A DNA stretch of 64,000 nucleotides from Duganella sp. Root336D2 (GCF_001425005.1 NZ_LMDB01000036.1:124001-188000); one strand, 5' to 3'. Counted from the stretch's first letter, positions 1-9,341 are shown. Notes: generated by a model from the letters alone, not told the origin. Numbers and translations are program-made.

Positions 1-1
1 C

Positions 2-625
2 AAGCATGGCATGGACTATGCCGACGTGCTGCTGCCGGTCGCTCCGTTTGCCGAGACTTCCGGTTCCTTCGTCAACGCCGAAGGCCGCCTGCAGTCCTTC
101 AACGGCACCGTCAAGCCGATGGGCGATGCCCGTCCGGCCTGGAAAGTGCTGCGCGTCCTGGGCAACATCCTGGGCCTGGGCGGTTTCGACTACGAAACTT
201 CGGAATCGATCCGCGACGAACTGTTCGAAAAGGGCGCCTCCGACCTGTCCGCCAAGCTGTCGAACGTGTCGCGCAAGGCTGCAGTTGCCGGCGTGCCGTT
301 CACGGCAACCGGCTTGCAGCGCCTGGCCGACGTGCCGATCTACTTCGCTGACGCCATGGCGCGCCGCTCCGGCCCGCTGCAGGCGACTAGCGACGCTGCC
401 GCGCCTAAAGCCTACCTGTCTACTGCCACCGCGCAGCAGATCGGCGTGAAGGCCGGCGACAAGGTTGAAGTCAAGCAGGGCTCCGGCTTTGCGATCCTGG
501 AAGCCACCATCGACGCCGGCCTGCCAGCGAACGTGGTGCGCGTGTCCGCCGCCCATGCATCGACTTCGATGCTGGGCGCGATGTTCGGTGACATCACCGT
601 TGCTAAAGCAGGGGAGGGCAAATAA
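2..625 (+). CDS. nuoG: NADH-quinone oxidoreductase subunit G, C-terminal part (partial)
   Basis: This is the last 207 residues of NuoG, the large iron-sulfur subunit of the peripheral arm of complex I; the gene runs off the left edge of the window. The visible part starts inside the molybdopterin-oxidoreductase-like region (DYADVLLPVAPFAETSGSFV, a typical late motif) and ends in the dicluster-binding-like C-terminal domain. The identification rests on this motif together with the nuoH-nuoN genes that follow. Its TAA stop shares one base with the nuoH ATG (TAATG), so the two are translationally coupled. Confidence 0.93.
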   Translation, partial: KHGMDYADVLLPVAPFAETSGSFVNAEGRLQSFNGTVKPMGDARPAWKVLRVLGNILGLGGFDYETSESIRDELFEKGASDLSAKLSNVSRKAAVAGVPFTATGLQRLADVPIYFADAMARRSGPLQATSDAAAPKAYLSTATAQQIGVKAGDKVEVKQGSGFAILEATIDAGLPANVVRVSAAHASTSMLGAMFGDITVAKAGEGK

Positions 626-1707
626 TGGCTCTGCCAGAAATGATTGATTCGATTAAGGTAATGGGCGAGGCCAACCTCGGCACCTTCTGGCCGTTCGTCT
701 GGACCATGGCCAAGATCCTGTGCGTGACCCTGCCCCTGATGGGCCTGGTCGCCTACCTGACCCTGTGGGAGCGTAAGCTCCTCGGCTGGATCCAGATCCG
801 TATCGGCCCGAACCGCGTGGGCCCGAACGGCCTGCTGCAGCCGATCGCCGACGCACTGAAACTGCTGTTCAAAGAGATCATCGTCCCGACCAAGTCGAAC
901 AAGTCCCTGTTCTTCATCGGTCCTGTGATGACCATCATGCCGGCTCTGGCTTGCTGGGCGGTGGTGCCGTTCGCCCCGGGCGCTGCCCTGGCCGACGTCA
1001 ACGCCGGCCTGCTGCTGATCATGGCAATCGCCTCGATGGAGGTGTACGGCATCATCATCGCCGGCTGGTCCGCCAACTCGAAGTACTCCTTCATGGGCGC
1101 GATGCGCGCATCGGCGCAGATGGTGTCCTACGAAATCGCCATGGGCTTCGCCCTGGTGATCGTGCTGATGGTTTCCGGGTCGCTGAACCTGTCGGAAATC
1201 GTGGCCGGCCAGCAGAAGGGCACCATGGCATCCATGGGCCTGAACCTGCTGTCGTGGAACTGGCTGCCGCTGCTGCCGATCTTCGTCGTGTACCTGGTGT
1301 CCGGCCTGGCCGAATGCAACCGTCACCCGTTCGACGTGGTGGAAGGCGAATCCGAGATTGTCGGCGGCCACATGGTCGAATACGGCGGCATGGCTTACGC
1401 CATGTTCTTCCTGGCGGAATACGCCAACATGATCCTGATCTCGCTGCTGGCGTCGATCATGTTCCTGGGTGGCTGGTCCGCCCCGATCGCAGCGCTGGAA
1501 TTCGGCGGCGTGTTCGGCGGCTTCTTCTGGCTGTTCATCAAGACCTTCTTCATCGTATCGCTGTTCATCTGGACGCGCGGCACCTTCCCGCGTTACCGCT
1601 ATGACCAGATCATGCGTTTGGGCTGGAAAGTGTTCATCCCGCTGACCCTGGCATACCTGGTGTTCGTGGCGACGTGGATGCAGACCTCCTGGAATATTTG
1701 GAAGTAA
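625..1707 (+). CDS. nuoH: NADH-quinone oxidoreductase subunit H
   Basis: Membrane subunit of complex I that forms the quinone-binding chamber at the junction with the peripheral arm. The 360-residue protein shows about eight hydrophobic segments and the family motifs ERKLLGWIQIRIGPNRVGP near residue 50 and the loop with ECNRHPFDVVEGESEIVGG near residues 230-250, rich in conserved acidic residues that line the quinone cavity. Length is normal for NuoH. Start chosen at the ATG overlapping the nuoG stop, with GGGGAGGG just upstream as ribosome binding site. Confidence 0.98.
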   Translation: MALPEMIDSIKVMGEANLGTFWPFVWTMAKILCVTLPLMGLVAYLTLWERKLLGWIQIRIGPNRVGPNGLLQPIADALKLLFKEIIVPTKSNKSLFFIGPVMTIMPALACWAVVPFAPGAALADVNAGLLLIMAIASMEVYGIIIAGWSANSKYSFMGAMRASAQMVSYEIAMGFALVIVLMVSGSLNLSEIVAGQQKGTMASMGLNLLSWNWLPLLPIFVVYLVSGLAECNRHPFDVVEGESEIVGGHMVEYGGMAYAMFFLAEYANMILISLLASIMFLGGWSAPIAALEFGGVFGGFFWLFIKTFFIVSLFIWTRGTFPRYRYDQIMRLGWKVFIPLTLAYLVFVATWMQTSWNIWK

Positions 1708-1722
1708 GAGAGCGAATACAGA

Positions 1723-2211
1723 ATGGACCGATTGAAAGATTTCTTCGGCAGCTTCTTGCTGACCGAACTGTTCAAGGGGATGGCGCTGACTGGCAAATAC
1801 ATGTTTGCCAAGAAGATCACCGTCCAGTTCCCTGAAGAGAAAACCCCGATCTCGCCGCGTTTCCGCGGCCTGCACGCCCTGCGCCGCTACCCGAACGGCG
1901 AAGAGCGCTGCATCGCCTGCAAACTGTGCGAAGCAGTTTGCCCGGCGATGGCGATCACCATCGAGTCGGAGCAGCGTGACGACGGCAGCCGCCGTACCAC
2001 GCGCTACGACATCGACCTGACCAAGTGCATCTTCTGCGGCTTCTGCGAAGAATCCTGCCCGGTGGACTCGATTGTCGAGACGCACGTACTGGAATACCAC
2101 GGCGAAAAACGCGGTGACCTGTACTACACCAAAGAGATGCTGCTGGCCGTAGGCGACCGCTACGAAGCGGAAATCGCGGCTAACCGCGCGGCTGATGCCA
2201 AGTACCGCTGA
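1723..2211 (+). CDS. nuoI: NADH-quinone oxidoreductase subunit I
   Basis: Peripheral subunit of complex I that carries clusters N6a and N6b and passes electrons towards quinone. The 162-residue protein has two ferredoxin-type 4Fe-4S motifs, CIACKLCEAVCP and CIFCGFCEESCP, each with the three-spaced cysteines plus a distal CP, so both clusters should form. The N-terminal amphipathic stretch that lies on the membrane is present. It starts 15 bases after nuoH and precedes nuoJ by 17 bases. Confidence 0.98.
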   Translation: MDRLKDFFGSFLLTELFKGMALTGKYMFAKKITVQFPEEKTPISPRFRGLHALRRYPNGEERCIACKLCEAVCPAMAITIESEQRDDGSRRTTRYDIDLTKCIFCGFCEESCPVDSIVETHVLEYHGEKRGDLYYTKEMLLAVGDRYEAEIAANRAADAKYR

Positions 2212-2228
2212 TCGCCGAGGCTAATAAA

Positions 2229-2861
2229 ATGAACTTCACTTCTATTTTGTTCTACGTGTTCGCTGCCATCCTGGTGCTGGCATCGCTGCGCGTGATTACC
2301 GCCCGCAACCCGGTGCAAGCAGCGCTGTTCCTGGTGCTGGCCTTCTTCCAGGCGGCCGGCATCTGGATGCTGCTGAAAGCGGAATTCCTGTCCATCGTGC
2401 TGGTGCTGGTGTACGTCGGCGCCGTCATGGTCCTGTTCCTGTTCGTCGTCATGATGATCGACATCGACATGGACAAGCTGCGCGCGGGCTTCTGGAATTA
2501 CCTGCCGATCGCTTCCATCGTCGGCGGCGTGATCGTGCTGGAAATGGCTGCCGTGATCTGGCGCTCGTTCCCGTCCACCGGCACCGCTGTGCCTGAGGCG
2601 GCCAACAGCATCGGCCAGACCAAGGCGCTGGGCCTGAAGATCTACACCGAGTACGTCTACGCGTTTGAAATCGCGGCGGTGGTGCTGCTGGTGGCAATCG
2701 TTGCCGCCGTCGCCCTGACCCTGCGCAAGCGCAAAGACACCAAGGCTATCGACCCGGGCGTCGCCGTCCGCGTCAAGCGCAATGACCGCCTGAAGATCGT
2801 GAAGATGGACGCTGTCGTCCACGCTCCGGTCGCAGCTGCGGAAACGAAGGAGGCACCATGA
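2229..2861 (+). CDS. nuoJ: NADH-quinone oxidoreductase subunit J
   Basis: Small membrane subunit of complex I, five hydrophobic segments in 210 residues, with the conserved VLVLVYVGAVMVLFLFVVMM helix that contains the pi-bulge region thought to move during coupling. The C-terminal 45 residues are hydrophilic and basic then alanine-rich. The gene overlaps nuoK by four bases (ATGA), so the order J-K is translationally coupled as in most bacteria. Confidence 0.97.
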   Translation: MNFTSILFYVFAAILVLASLRVITARNPVQAALFLVLAFFQAAGIWMLLKAEFLSIVLVLVYVGAVMVLFLFVVMMIDIDMDKLRAGFWNYLPIASIVGGVIVLEMAAVIWRSFPSTGTAVPEAANSIGQTKALGLKIYTEYVYAFEIAAVVLLVAIVAAVALTLRKRKDTKAIDPGVAVRVKRNDRLKIVKMDAVVHAPVAAAETKEAP

Positions 2862-3166
2862 CTTTATCCCTGGCTCATTACCTGGTCCTGGGCGCGATCC
2901 TGTTCGCGATCTCGATCGTCGGTATTTTCCTGAACCGCAAGAACGTCATCGTCCTGCTGATGGCCATCGAACTGATGCTGCTGGCAGTGAACATGAACTT
3001 CATCGCGTTCTCGCACTACCTGGGCGACGCGGCCGGGCAGATCTTCGTCTTCTTCATCCTGACCGTGGCGGCTGCCGAATCGGCAATCGGCCTTGCGATC
3101 CTGGTGGTGATGTTCCGTAACCTGGACACCATCAACGTGGAAGACCTGGACAGCCTCAAAGGCTAA
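2858..3166 (+). CDS. nuoK: NADH-quinone oxidoreductase subunit K
   Basis: Three-helix MrpC-like membrane subunit of complex I, 102 residues, normal length. The two buried glutamates of the family are visible in the second and third helices (LLMAIELMLLAVNMNF and AAAESAIGLAILV), which form part of the proton path next to NuoJ and NuoN. Starts inside the nuoJ stop region (four-base overlap) and is followed by a 32-base gap to nuoL. Confidence 0.97.
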   Translation: MTLSLAHYLVLGAILFAISIVGIFLNRKNVIVLLMAIELMLLAVNMNFIAFSHYLGDAAGQIFVFFILTVAAAESAIGLAILVVMFRNLDTINVEDLDSLKG

Positions 3167-3198
3167 GTTAAAACCTCGAAAAATAGATAAGGTAAATC

Positions 3199-5247
3199 AT
3201 GACGGGGCAACTTAACCCAACCCTCCTTCTGGCCGTTCCGCTGGCGCCATTGGCAGGTTCCGCAATCGCGGGCCTGCTGGGCACCAAGTTCTTCGGCAAT
3301 GTCGTCGGCCGCAAGGTGTCGCATAGCGCGACCATCCTGGGCGTGCTGATCGCTTTCCTGATCTCGTTCCAGACCCTGCTGCAGGTGATGGATGGCGCCA
3401 CCTTCAACGGCGACATCTACCGCTGGATGACCGTGGGCAGCGTCAAGCTGGCCGTCGGTTTCCAGATCGACGCGCTGACGGCAATGATGATGAACGTGGT
3501 GACCTTCGTGTCGCTGATGGTTCACATCTACACCATCGGCTACATGGCTGAAGACGAAGGCTACAACCGCTTCTTCTCCTACATCTCGCTGTTCACCTTC
3601 TCGATGCTGATGCTGGTGATGTCGAACAACTTCCTGCAGCTGTTCTTCGGCTGGGAAGCTGTGGGCCTGGTGTCCTACCTGCTGATCGGTTTCTGGTACA
3701 CCCGCCCGACCGCGATCTTTGCCAACATGAAGGCCTTCCTGGTCAACCGTGTGGGCGACTTCGGCTTCATCCTGGGCATTGGCCTGATCCTGGCTTACAC
3801 CGGTTCCATGGACTACCAGGAAGTGTTCGCCAGGAAGGACGTGCTGGTCAACGGCACCCTGCCAGGCTTCGGCTGGGCGCTGATCTCGGTGGCCTGTATC
3901 TGCCTGTTCATCGGCGCCATGGGCAAGTCGGCGCAGTTCCCGCTGCACGTCTGGCTGCCTGACTCGATGGAAGGCCCGACCCCGATCTCGGCACTGATTC
4001 ACGCGGCAACCATGGTTACCGCCGGTATCTTCATGGTGACCCGCATGTCGCCGCTGTTCGAAATGTCGGACGCCGCACTGTCGTTCATCCTGGTAATCGG
4101 CTCGATTACCGCGCTGTTCATGGGCTTCATGGGCATCATCCAGAACGACATCAAGCGCGTGGTTGCTTACTCGACCCTGTCGCAGCTGGGCTACATGACC
4201 GTGGCGCTGGGCGCCTCCGCCTACTCGGTAGCGGTGTTCCACCTGATGACCCACGCGTTCTTCAAGGCACTGCTGTTCCTGGGCGCCGGCGCTGTCATCA
4301 TGGCGATGCACCACGACCAGGACATCCGCAATATGGGCGGCCTGAAGAAGTACCTGAAGATCATCTGGATTACCTCGCTGCTGGGCTCCCTGGCGCTGAT
4401 CGGTACCCCGTTCTTCTCCGGCTTCTACTCGAAGGACATGATCATCGAAGCGGTGCATGCCACCCACCTGCCGGGCGCTGGCTTTGCCAACTTCGCCGTG
4501 CTGGCCGGCGTGTTCGTGACCGCGTTCTATTCCTTCCGTATGTACTTCGTCGTGTTCCACGGCCCGGAGAACTTCGGCAAGGAACACCACCACGACCACG
4601 ATTCGCACCACGCTGACGAAGCCGAAGAGGACGACCACGGCCACCATGGCCTGGCTCCAGGCGAGAAGCCGCATTCGCCAGGCCTGGTAGTGACCCTGCC
4701 GCTGATCCTGCTGGCCATCCCGTCCGTCGTTATCGGCGCGATCGCGATCAAGCCGATGCTGTTCGGTGATTTCTTCAAGGACGTGATCTTCGTCGGCGAG
4801 AACCACGGCGCGATGGAAGCGCTGCACCACCACTTCACCGGCTGGGCCGAGATGGCGCTGCATTCGGTCATGACCCTGCCACTGTGGCTGGCGATTGCAG
4901 GCGTGGCTTCGGCTTACTACTGCTACATGGTCAATCCAAAGGTCCCTGCCTGGTTCTACGCGAAGTTCAAGTTCCTGCACACCCTGCTGGATAACAAGTA
5001 CTACATGGACAAGTTCAACGAGGCTGTCTTCGCCAAGGGCGCACGCCTGCTGGGCGAGGGCCTGTGGGCAGCGGGCGACCGCGCCATCATCGATGGCCTG
5101 CTGGTGAACGGTTCGGCGAAGATGGTGGGCTGGTTCTCCAGCATCACCAAGGTGTTCCAGACCGGCTACATCTATCACTACGCCTTCGTGATGATCATCG
5201 GTATCCTGGGCTTCCTGGTGTACTTCCTGCCGTTTTGGCACGCTTAA
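3199..5247 (+). CDS. nuoL: NADH-quinone oxidoreductase subunit L
   Basis: Distal antiporter-like proton-pumping subunit of complex I, 682 residues. It shows the Mrp-like core (WEAVGLVSYLLIGFWY with the key glutamate; SAQFPLHVWLPDSMEGPTP with the trans-membrane lysine/proline region; HAATMVTAGIF) and a C-terminal amphipathic lateral helix region. Residues about 458-485 form a cytoplasmic or periplasmic loop unusually rich in histidine, aspartate and glutamate (for example EHHHDHDSHH), which is seen in other betaproteobacterial NuoL but could bind metal. Confidence 0.98.
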   Translation: MTGQLNPTLLLAVPLAPLAGSAIAGLLGTKFFGNVVGRKVSHSATILGVLIAFLISFQTLLQVMDGATFNGDIYRWMTVGSVKLAVGFQIDALTAMMMNVVTFVSLMVHIYTIGYMAEDEGYNRFFSYISLFTFSMLMLVMSNNFLQLFFGWEAVGLVSYLLIGFWYTRPTAIFANMKAFLVNRVGDFGFILGIGLILAYTGSMDYQEVFARKDVLVNGTLPGFGWALISVACICLFIGAMGKSAQFPLHVWLPDSMEGPTPISALIHAATMVTAGIFMVTRMSPLFEMSDAALSFILVIGSITALFMGFMGIIQNDIKRVVAYSTLSQLGYMTVALGASAYSVAVFHLMTHAFFKALLFLGAGAVIMAMHHDQDIRNMGGLKKYLKIIWITSLLGSLALIGTPFFSGFYSKDMIIEAVHATHLPGAGFANFAVLAGVFVTAFYSFRMYFVVFHGPENFGKEHHHDHDSHHADEAEEDDHGHHGLAPGEKPHSPGLVVTLPLILLAIPSVVIGAIAIKPMLFGDFFKDVIFVGENHGAMEALHHHFTGWAEMALHSVMTLPLWLAIAGVASAYYCYMVNPKVPAWFYAKFKFLHTLLDNKYYMDKFNEAVFAKGARLLGEGLWAAGDRAIIDGLLVNGSAKMVGWFSSITKVFQTGYIYHYAFVMIIGILGFLVYFLPFWHA

Positions 5248-5271
5248 CAGCTGACGCAAAAGAGATAACAA

Positions 5272-6780
5272 ATGCAGTCAACGATTAATACTCTACCTCC
5301 TTACCTCAGCCTGTCGATCTGGGTACCGATCGTCTTCGGCCTGATCGTACTGGCCATCGGCCGCGATTCGCGTGCCGGCATGGTGCGCGTGCTGTCGCTG
5401 GTAGGCGCCCTGGTATCCCTGGTGCCGACCATCCCGCTGATGACGCAGTTCGACAAAGCGGCGCATGGCATGCAGTTCGTCGAGAAGGCGGCCTGGATCG
5501 ACCGCTTCAACATCTTCTACTCGCTGGGCATTGACGGCCTGTCGATGTGGTTCATCCCGCTGACCGCCTTCATCACCATCATCGTGGTGATCTCGGCATG
5601 GGAAGTGATCACCGAACGCGTGGCGCAGTACATGGGCGCTTTCCTGATCCTGTCGGGCCTGATGATCGGCGTGTTCGCCGCCATGGACGGCCTGCTGTTC
5701 TACTTCTTCTTCGAAGCGACCCTGATCCCGATGTACATCATCATCGGCGTCTGGGGTGGTGCCAACCGCATCTACGCAGCGTTCAAGTTCTTCCTGTACA
5801 CCTTCTTCGGCTCGCTGCTGACGCTGGTTGCCATCATCTACCTGTACAACAAGTCCGGTAGCTTCAGCATCCTGGACTGGCACAAACTGCCGCTGACCAT
5901 GGGCGAGCAGGTCGCGATCTTCTTCGCCTTCTTCATGGCCTTCGCCGTGAAGGTGCCGATGTTCCCGGTCCACACCTGGCTGCCGGACGTCCACGTGGAA
6001 GCGCCGACCGGCGGTTCCGCCGTGCTGGCCGCGATCATGCTGAAGCTGGGTGCCTACGGTTTCCTGCGATTCTCGCTGCCCATCGTGCCTGACGCGTCGC
6101 ACAAGCTGGCTCCGTTCGTCATCGTGCTGTCGCTGATCGCCGTGATCTACATCGGCCTGGTGGCCCTGGTGCAGAAAGACATGAAGAAACTGGTGGCGTA
6201 TTCGTCCATCGCGCACATGGGCTTCGTGACCCTGGGCTTCTTCATGTTCAACGAGATGGCAGTGCAGGGCGGTATCGTGCAGATGGTGTCGCACGGCTTC
6301 ATCTCCGGCGCAATGTTCCTGTGCATCGGTGTACTGTACGACCGCATGCACTCGCGCCAGATCGCCGACTACGGTGGCGTCGTGAACAAGATGCCCAAGT
6401 TTGCCGCGCTGTTCATCCTGTTCTCCATGGCTAACTGCGGCCTGCCTGCCACCTCCGGCTTTGTGGGCGAGTTCATGGTGATCCTGGGCGCCGTACAGTT
6501 CAACTTCGTGACCGGTATCCTGGCGGCGACCGCCCTGATCTTCGGCGCGGCGTACTCGCTGTGGATGGCCAAGCGCGTGATCTTCGGCGCTATCACCAAC
6601 CCGCACGTGGAAGAACTGACCGACGTTAACAACCGCGAGTTCCTGATGCTGGGCATCCTGGCGATCGCTGTGCTGGTGATGGGCCTGTACCCGGCGCCGT
6701 TCACGGACGTGATGCAGGTTTCCGTGGCTGACCTGCTGGCGCATGCTGCTCAAAGCAAGCTGCCAGTCGTGGCCCCTTGA
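5272..6780 (+). CDS. nuoM: NADH-quinone oxidoreductase subunit M
   Basis: Second antiporter-like proton-pumping subunit of complex I, 502 residues and about 14 hydrophobic segments. Family motifs include FEATLIPMYIIIGVWGG with the essential glutamate, VKVPMFPVHTWLPDVHVEAP and a KKLVAYSSIAHMGF helix. Starts 24 bases after nuoL and is followed closely by nuoN; an AAAAGAGATAAC leader gives a weak GAG ribosome binding site. Confidence 0.98.
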   Translation: MQSTINTLPPYLSLSIWVPIVFGLIVLAIGRDSRAGMVRVLSLVGALVSLVPTIPLMTQFDKAAHGMQFVEKAAWIDRFNIFYSLGIDGLSMWFIPLTAFITIIVVISAWEVITERVAQYMGAFLILSGLMIGVFAAMDGLLFYFFFEATLIPMYIIIGVWGGANRIYAAFKFFLYTFFGSLLTLVAIIYLYNKSGSFSILDWHKLPLTMGEQVAIFFAFFMAFAVKVPMFPVHTWLPDVHVEAPTGGSAVLAAIMLKLGAYGFLRFSLPIVPDASHKLAPFVIVLSLIAVIYIGLVALVQKDMKKLVAYSSIAHMGFVTLGFFMFNEMAVQGGIVQMVSHGFISGAMFLCIGVLYDRMHSRQIADYGGVVNKMPKFAALFILFSMANCGLPATSGFVGEFMVILGAVQFNFVTGILAATALIFGAAYSLWMAKRVIFGAITNPHVEELTDVNNREFLMLGILAIAVLVMGLYPAPFTDVMQVSVADLLAHAAQSKLPVVAP

Positions 6781-6802
6781 TTGCAGATAGGACCAAGTTT
6801 TC

Positions 6803-8290
6803 ATGAATACCACTAACCTGATCCCGCTCTACGCAGAAGTCTTTCTGCTGATCGCCGCTTCGGCGATCCTGCTGATCGACATGTTCCTGGCAGAGGGCAA
6901 ACGTGCGATCACTTACATGCTGACGCTGGCCACCCTGGTCGGCGCGGCCTTCTTCAGCTTTGCCGACTACACGGCCGGCAGCACGGTGTACGCGTTCTCG
7001 AACATGTTCATCAGCGACCCGATGGGCAACCTGCTGAAGCTGTTCTCCTACCTGGCCACGGCGATGACGCTGGTGTATGCACGCCAGTACTCCACCGACC
7101 GCGGCATGATGGGCGGTAACCTGGGCGGCGAGTTCTACGTCCTGGCGCTGTTCTCCCTGCTGGGCCAGATGGTGATGATCTCGGCCAACAATTTCCTGAC
7201 CATCTACCTGGGCCTGGAACTGATGTCGCTGTCGCTGTATGCGCTGGTGGCCCTGCGCCGCGACGACGCCCGCGCGACCGAAGCTGCGATGAAGTACTTC
7301 ATCCTGGGCGCGCTGGCTTCCGGCTTCCTGCTGTATGGCATGTCGATGCTGTACGGCGCGACCGGCTCGCTGGACATCTCGCGCGTGGCTGCCGTGGTCG
7401 GCTCCGGTACCGTCAACCCGACCATCCTGACCTTCGGCCTGGTGTTCGTGGTGGCTGGCCTGGCCTTCAAACTGGGCGCCGTGCCATTCCATATGTGGGT
7501 TCCGGACGTCTACCAGGGCGCCCCAACCGGCGTGACCCTGCTGCTGGGCGGCGCACCGAAGCTGGCGACCTTCGCCATCTGCGTACGCCTGCTGGTGGAA
7601 GGCATGCTGCCGATGGCATTCGACTGGCAGCAGATGCTGATGATCCTGGCCGTACTGTCGCTGGCTATCGGCAACCTGACCGCGATCGCACAGACCAACC
7701 TGAAGCGCATGCTGGCTTACTCCACCATCGCGCAAATGGGCTTCGTTCTGCTGGGCCTGATGGCAGGCGTCGTTGGCGGCCACGATACCACCCATGCTGC
7801 CGCTGCCTACTCGGCTTCCATGTACTACGCGATCACCTACGTGATGACCACTGTCGGCTCGTTCGGCCTGATCATGGTACTGGCGCGCCAGGGCTTCGAA
7901 GCGGAGGAAATCGACGACTTCAAGGGCCTGTCCAAGCGCAGCCCGGCCTACGCGCTGCTGATGTCCGTGCTGATGTTCTCGCTGGCCGGCGTGCCGCCGA
8001 TGATGGGCTTCGCCGCCAAGTTCGCGGTGCTGCAATCGGTGCTGGCGGGCGGCGCCGTGTGGCTGACCGTGTTCGCCGTGATGTTCTCGCTGGTGGGTGC
8101 GTTCTACTACATCCGTATCGTGAAAGTCATGTGGTTCGACGAGCCGGCCGACAGCACTCCGCTGTCCGTCAACAGCGACAAGGGCATCGTGCTGGCACTG
8201 AACGGCCTGGCCGTTGTGGTGCTGGGCATGATTCCAGGCCCGCTGCTGAACGCCTGCATGGCAGCCATGCAGAAGACCCTGGCTTCCTGA
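6803..8290 (+). CDS. nuoN: NADH-quinone oxidoreductase subunit N
   Basis: Third antiporter-like subunit of complex I, 495 residues, nearest to NuoK. Visible motifs are GLELMSLSLYALVAL with the conserved glutamate, KLGAVPFHMWVPDVYQGAP, and LKRMLAYSTIAQMGFVLLG. A histidine-containing loop (GGHDTTHAAAAYS) lies near residue 325. It ends the subunit genes; the next ORF starts three bases after its TGA. Confidence 0.98.
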   Translation: MNTTNLIPLYAEVFLLIAASAILLIDMFLAEGKRAITYMLTLATLVGAAFFSFADYTAGSTVYAFSNMFISDPMGNLLKLFSYLATAMTLVYARQYSTDRGMMGGNLGGEFYVLALFSLLGQMVMISANNFLTIYLGLELMSLSLYALVALRRDDARATEAAMKYFILGALASGFLLYGMSMLYGATGSLDISRVAAVVGSGTVNPTILTFGLVFVVAGLAFKLGAVPFHMWVPDVYQGAPTGVTLLLGGAPKLATFAICVRLLVEGMLPMAFDWQQMLMILAVLSLAIGNLTAIAQTNLKRMLAYSTIAQMGFVLLGLMAGVVGGHDTTHAAAAYSASMYYAITYVMTTVGSFGLIMVLARQGFEAEEIDDFKGLSKRSPAYALLMSVLMFSLAGVPPMMGFAAKFAVLQSVLAGGAVWLTVFAVMFSLVGAFYYIRIVKVMWFDEPADSTPLSVNSDKGIVLALNGLAVVVLGMIPGPLLNACMAAMQKTLAS

Positions 8291-8293
8291 TAG

Positions 8294-8599
8294 ATGGACG
8301 TCAATGCGTCATCCTGGCTGGTCATCCTGCTTGCAGTGGTGGCCGCCAACCTGCCTTTTCTGAATGAGAAGGCATTTGCCCTGGTTCCGCTGAGGGCCGC
8401 ACGCAAGCCATTTTTGCTGCGGCTGGCGGAACTGGCAGTGCTGTATGTCGCCGTCGGCGGCATCGGCATCGCGCTCGAATCCCGCATCGGCACCGCGTTC
8501 CCGCAGAACTGGGAGTTCTACTGGGTCGCGGCTTTCGCCTTCCTGGTGTTTGCTTTTCCTGGCTTCGTGGTACGCTACCTGCGTAAACACCACCAGTAA
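8294..8599 (+). CDS. DUF2818 family small membrane protein
   Basis: A 101-residue protein with about three hydrophobic helices (residues 4-20, 40-62, 75-95). It matches the DUF2818 type that commonly follows nuoN in betaproteobacteria. No biochemical role is known; its position three bases after nuoN and the lack of a promoter gap argue that it is made with complex I and may help its assembly or anchoring, which is inference. No catalytic motif is visible. Confidence 0.82.
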   Translation: MDVNASSWLVILLAVVAANLPFLNEKAFALVPLRAARKPFLLRLAELAVLYVAVGGIGIALESRIGTAFPQNWEFYWVAAFAFLVFAFPGFVVRYLRKHHQ

Positions 8600-8768
8600 A
8601 CCGGTAAACCAGGGTCTGACCCAAGGGGCAGACCGCCAACGGTCTCAAAGCCGGAAGGATGGTTTTAGGCCTTTGACTTTTTGCGAAGATCAAAAGCACG
8701 CAACCAGCCCCCAGCCGTAAAACCGTTGAGGGTCGGACCCTTGGGTCCGACCCTGGTTTACCGGTTTT
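8598..8768. repeat. MITE-like nested inverted repeat between DUF2818 and Nudix genes
   Basis: Two outer arms of about 37 bases, 8598-8634 and 8731-8767, are inverted copies starting with AAACCGGTAAACCAGGGTC and differing at only about three positions. Inside them CAACGGT (8637-8643) and ACCGTTG (8722-8728) continue the pairing. Each arm is itself a small palindrome of the type GGGTCxGACCC. No ORF lies inside. The whole element could fold as one long hairpin in RNA and would end transcription of the nuo operon, or it may be a non-autonomous mobile element. Confidence 0.75.
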
Positions 8769-8779
8769 AAAAAGCAAAC

Positions 8780-9337
8780 ATGGACAAGCACCTAAAAGAA
8801 ACCAAAATAGACGGCAGCATCGCCTACGACGGCGGCTTCCTCAAAGTACACCGCGACACGGTCAGCCTGCCCGACGGCAAGCACACCAAGCGCGAATACA
8901 TCCGCCACCCGGGCGCCGTCGTGATCATCCCGGTGCTGGACAACGGCAAGGTGCTGCTGGAACGCCAATACCGCTATCCGAACGACCGCGTCTTCATCGA
9001 ACTCCCTGCCGGCAAGATCGACCCGGGCGAAGACCCGCTGGCCTGCGCCATGCGCGAGCTGGAAGAAGAAACCGGCTACACAGCCACCGACTGGCAATTC
9101 GTCAGCACCATCCACAACGCTATCGCCTATTCGGACGAGCACCTGGACATCTACCTGGCGCGCGGCCTGAGCGCAGGCGAAGTGAAGCTGGACGACGGTG
9201 AATTCATCGAAACCATCACCGCCAGCGTGGACGAAATGCTGGACTGGGTCCGCGACGGCAAGATCACCGACGTCAAAACCGTGATCGGCGCCTTCTGGCT
9301 CGACAAGCTGCGCTCCGGCGCATGGAAGCTGGATTAA
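8780..9337 (+). CDS. Nudix hydrolase, ADP-ribose pyrophosphatase type
   Basis: Predicted cytoplasmic hydrolase of nucleoside diphosphate sugars such as ADP-ribose. The 185-residue protein carries a full Nudix box, with GKIDPGEDPLACAMRELEEE and the following TGY matching Gx5Ex7REUxEExGU near residues 75-97. The preceding VVIIPVLDNGKVLLERQYRY strand and the length fit the NudF/ADPRase subfamily, but the substrate cannot be settled from sequence. The start lies just after the repeat element, with a weak upstream purine stretch. Confidence 0.88.
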   Translation: MDKHLKETKIDGSIAYDGGFLKVHRDTVSLPDGKHTKREYIRHPGAVVIIPVLDNGKVLLERQYRYPNDRVFIELPAGKIDPGEDPLACAMRELEEETGYTATDWQFVSTIHNAIAYSDEHLDIYLARGLSAGEVKLDDGEFIETITASVDEMLDWVRDGKITDVKTVIGAFWLDKLRSGAWKLD

Positions 9338-9341
9338 GGCC

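Noticed and set aside
412..2100. Long minus-strand open frame of 562 codons across nuoG-nuoI
   Set aside because: It is antisense to strongly conserved complex I genes and its translation is rich in His, Gln and Arg with no motif, as typical of shadow frames in GC-rich DNA. Similar long antisense frames over nuoL, nuoM, nuoN, the RND pump and the S46 gene were rejected for the same reason.
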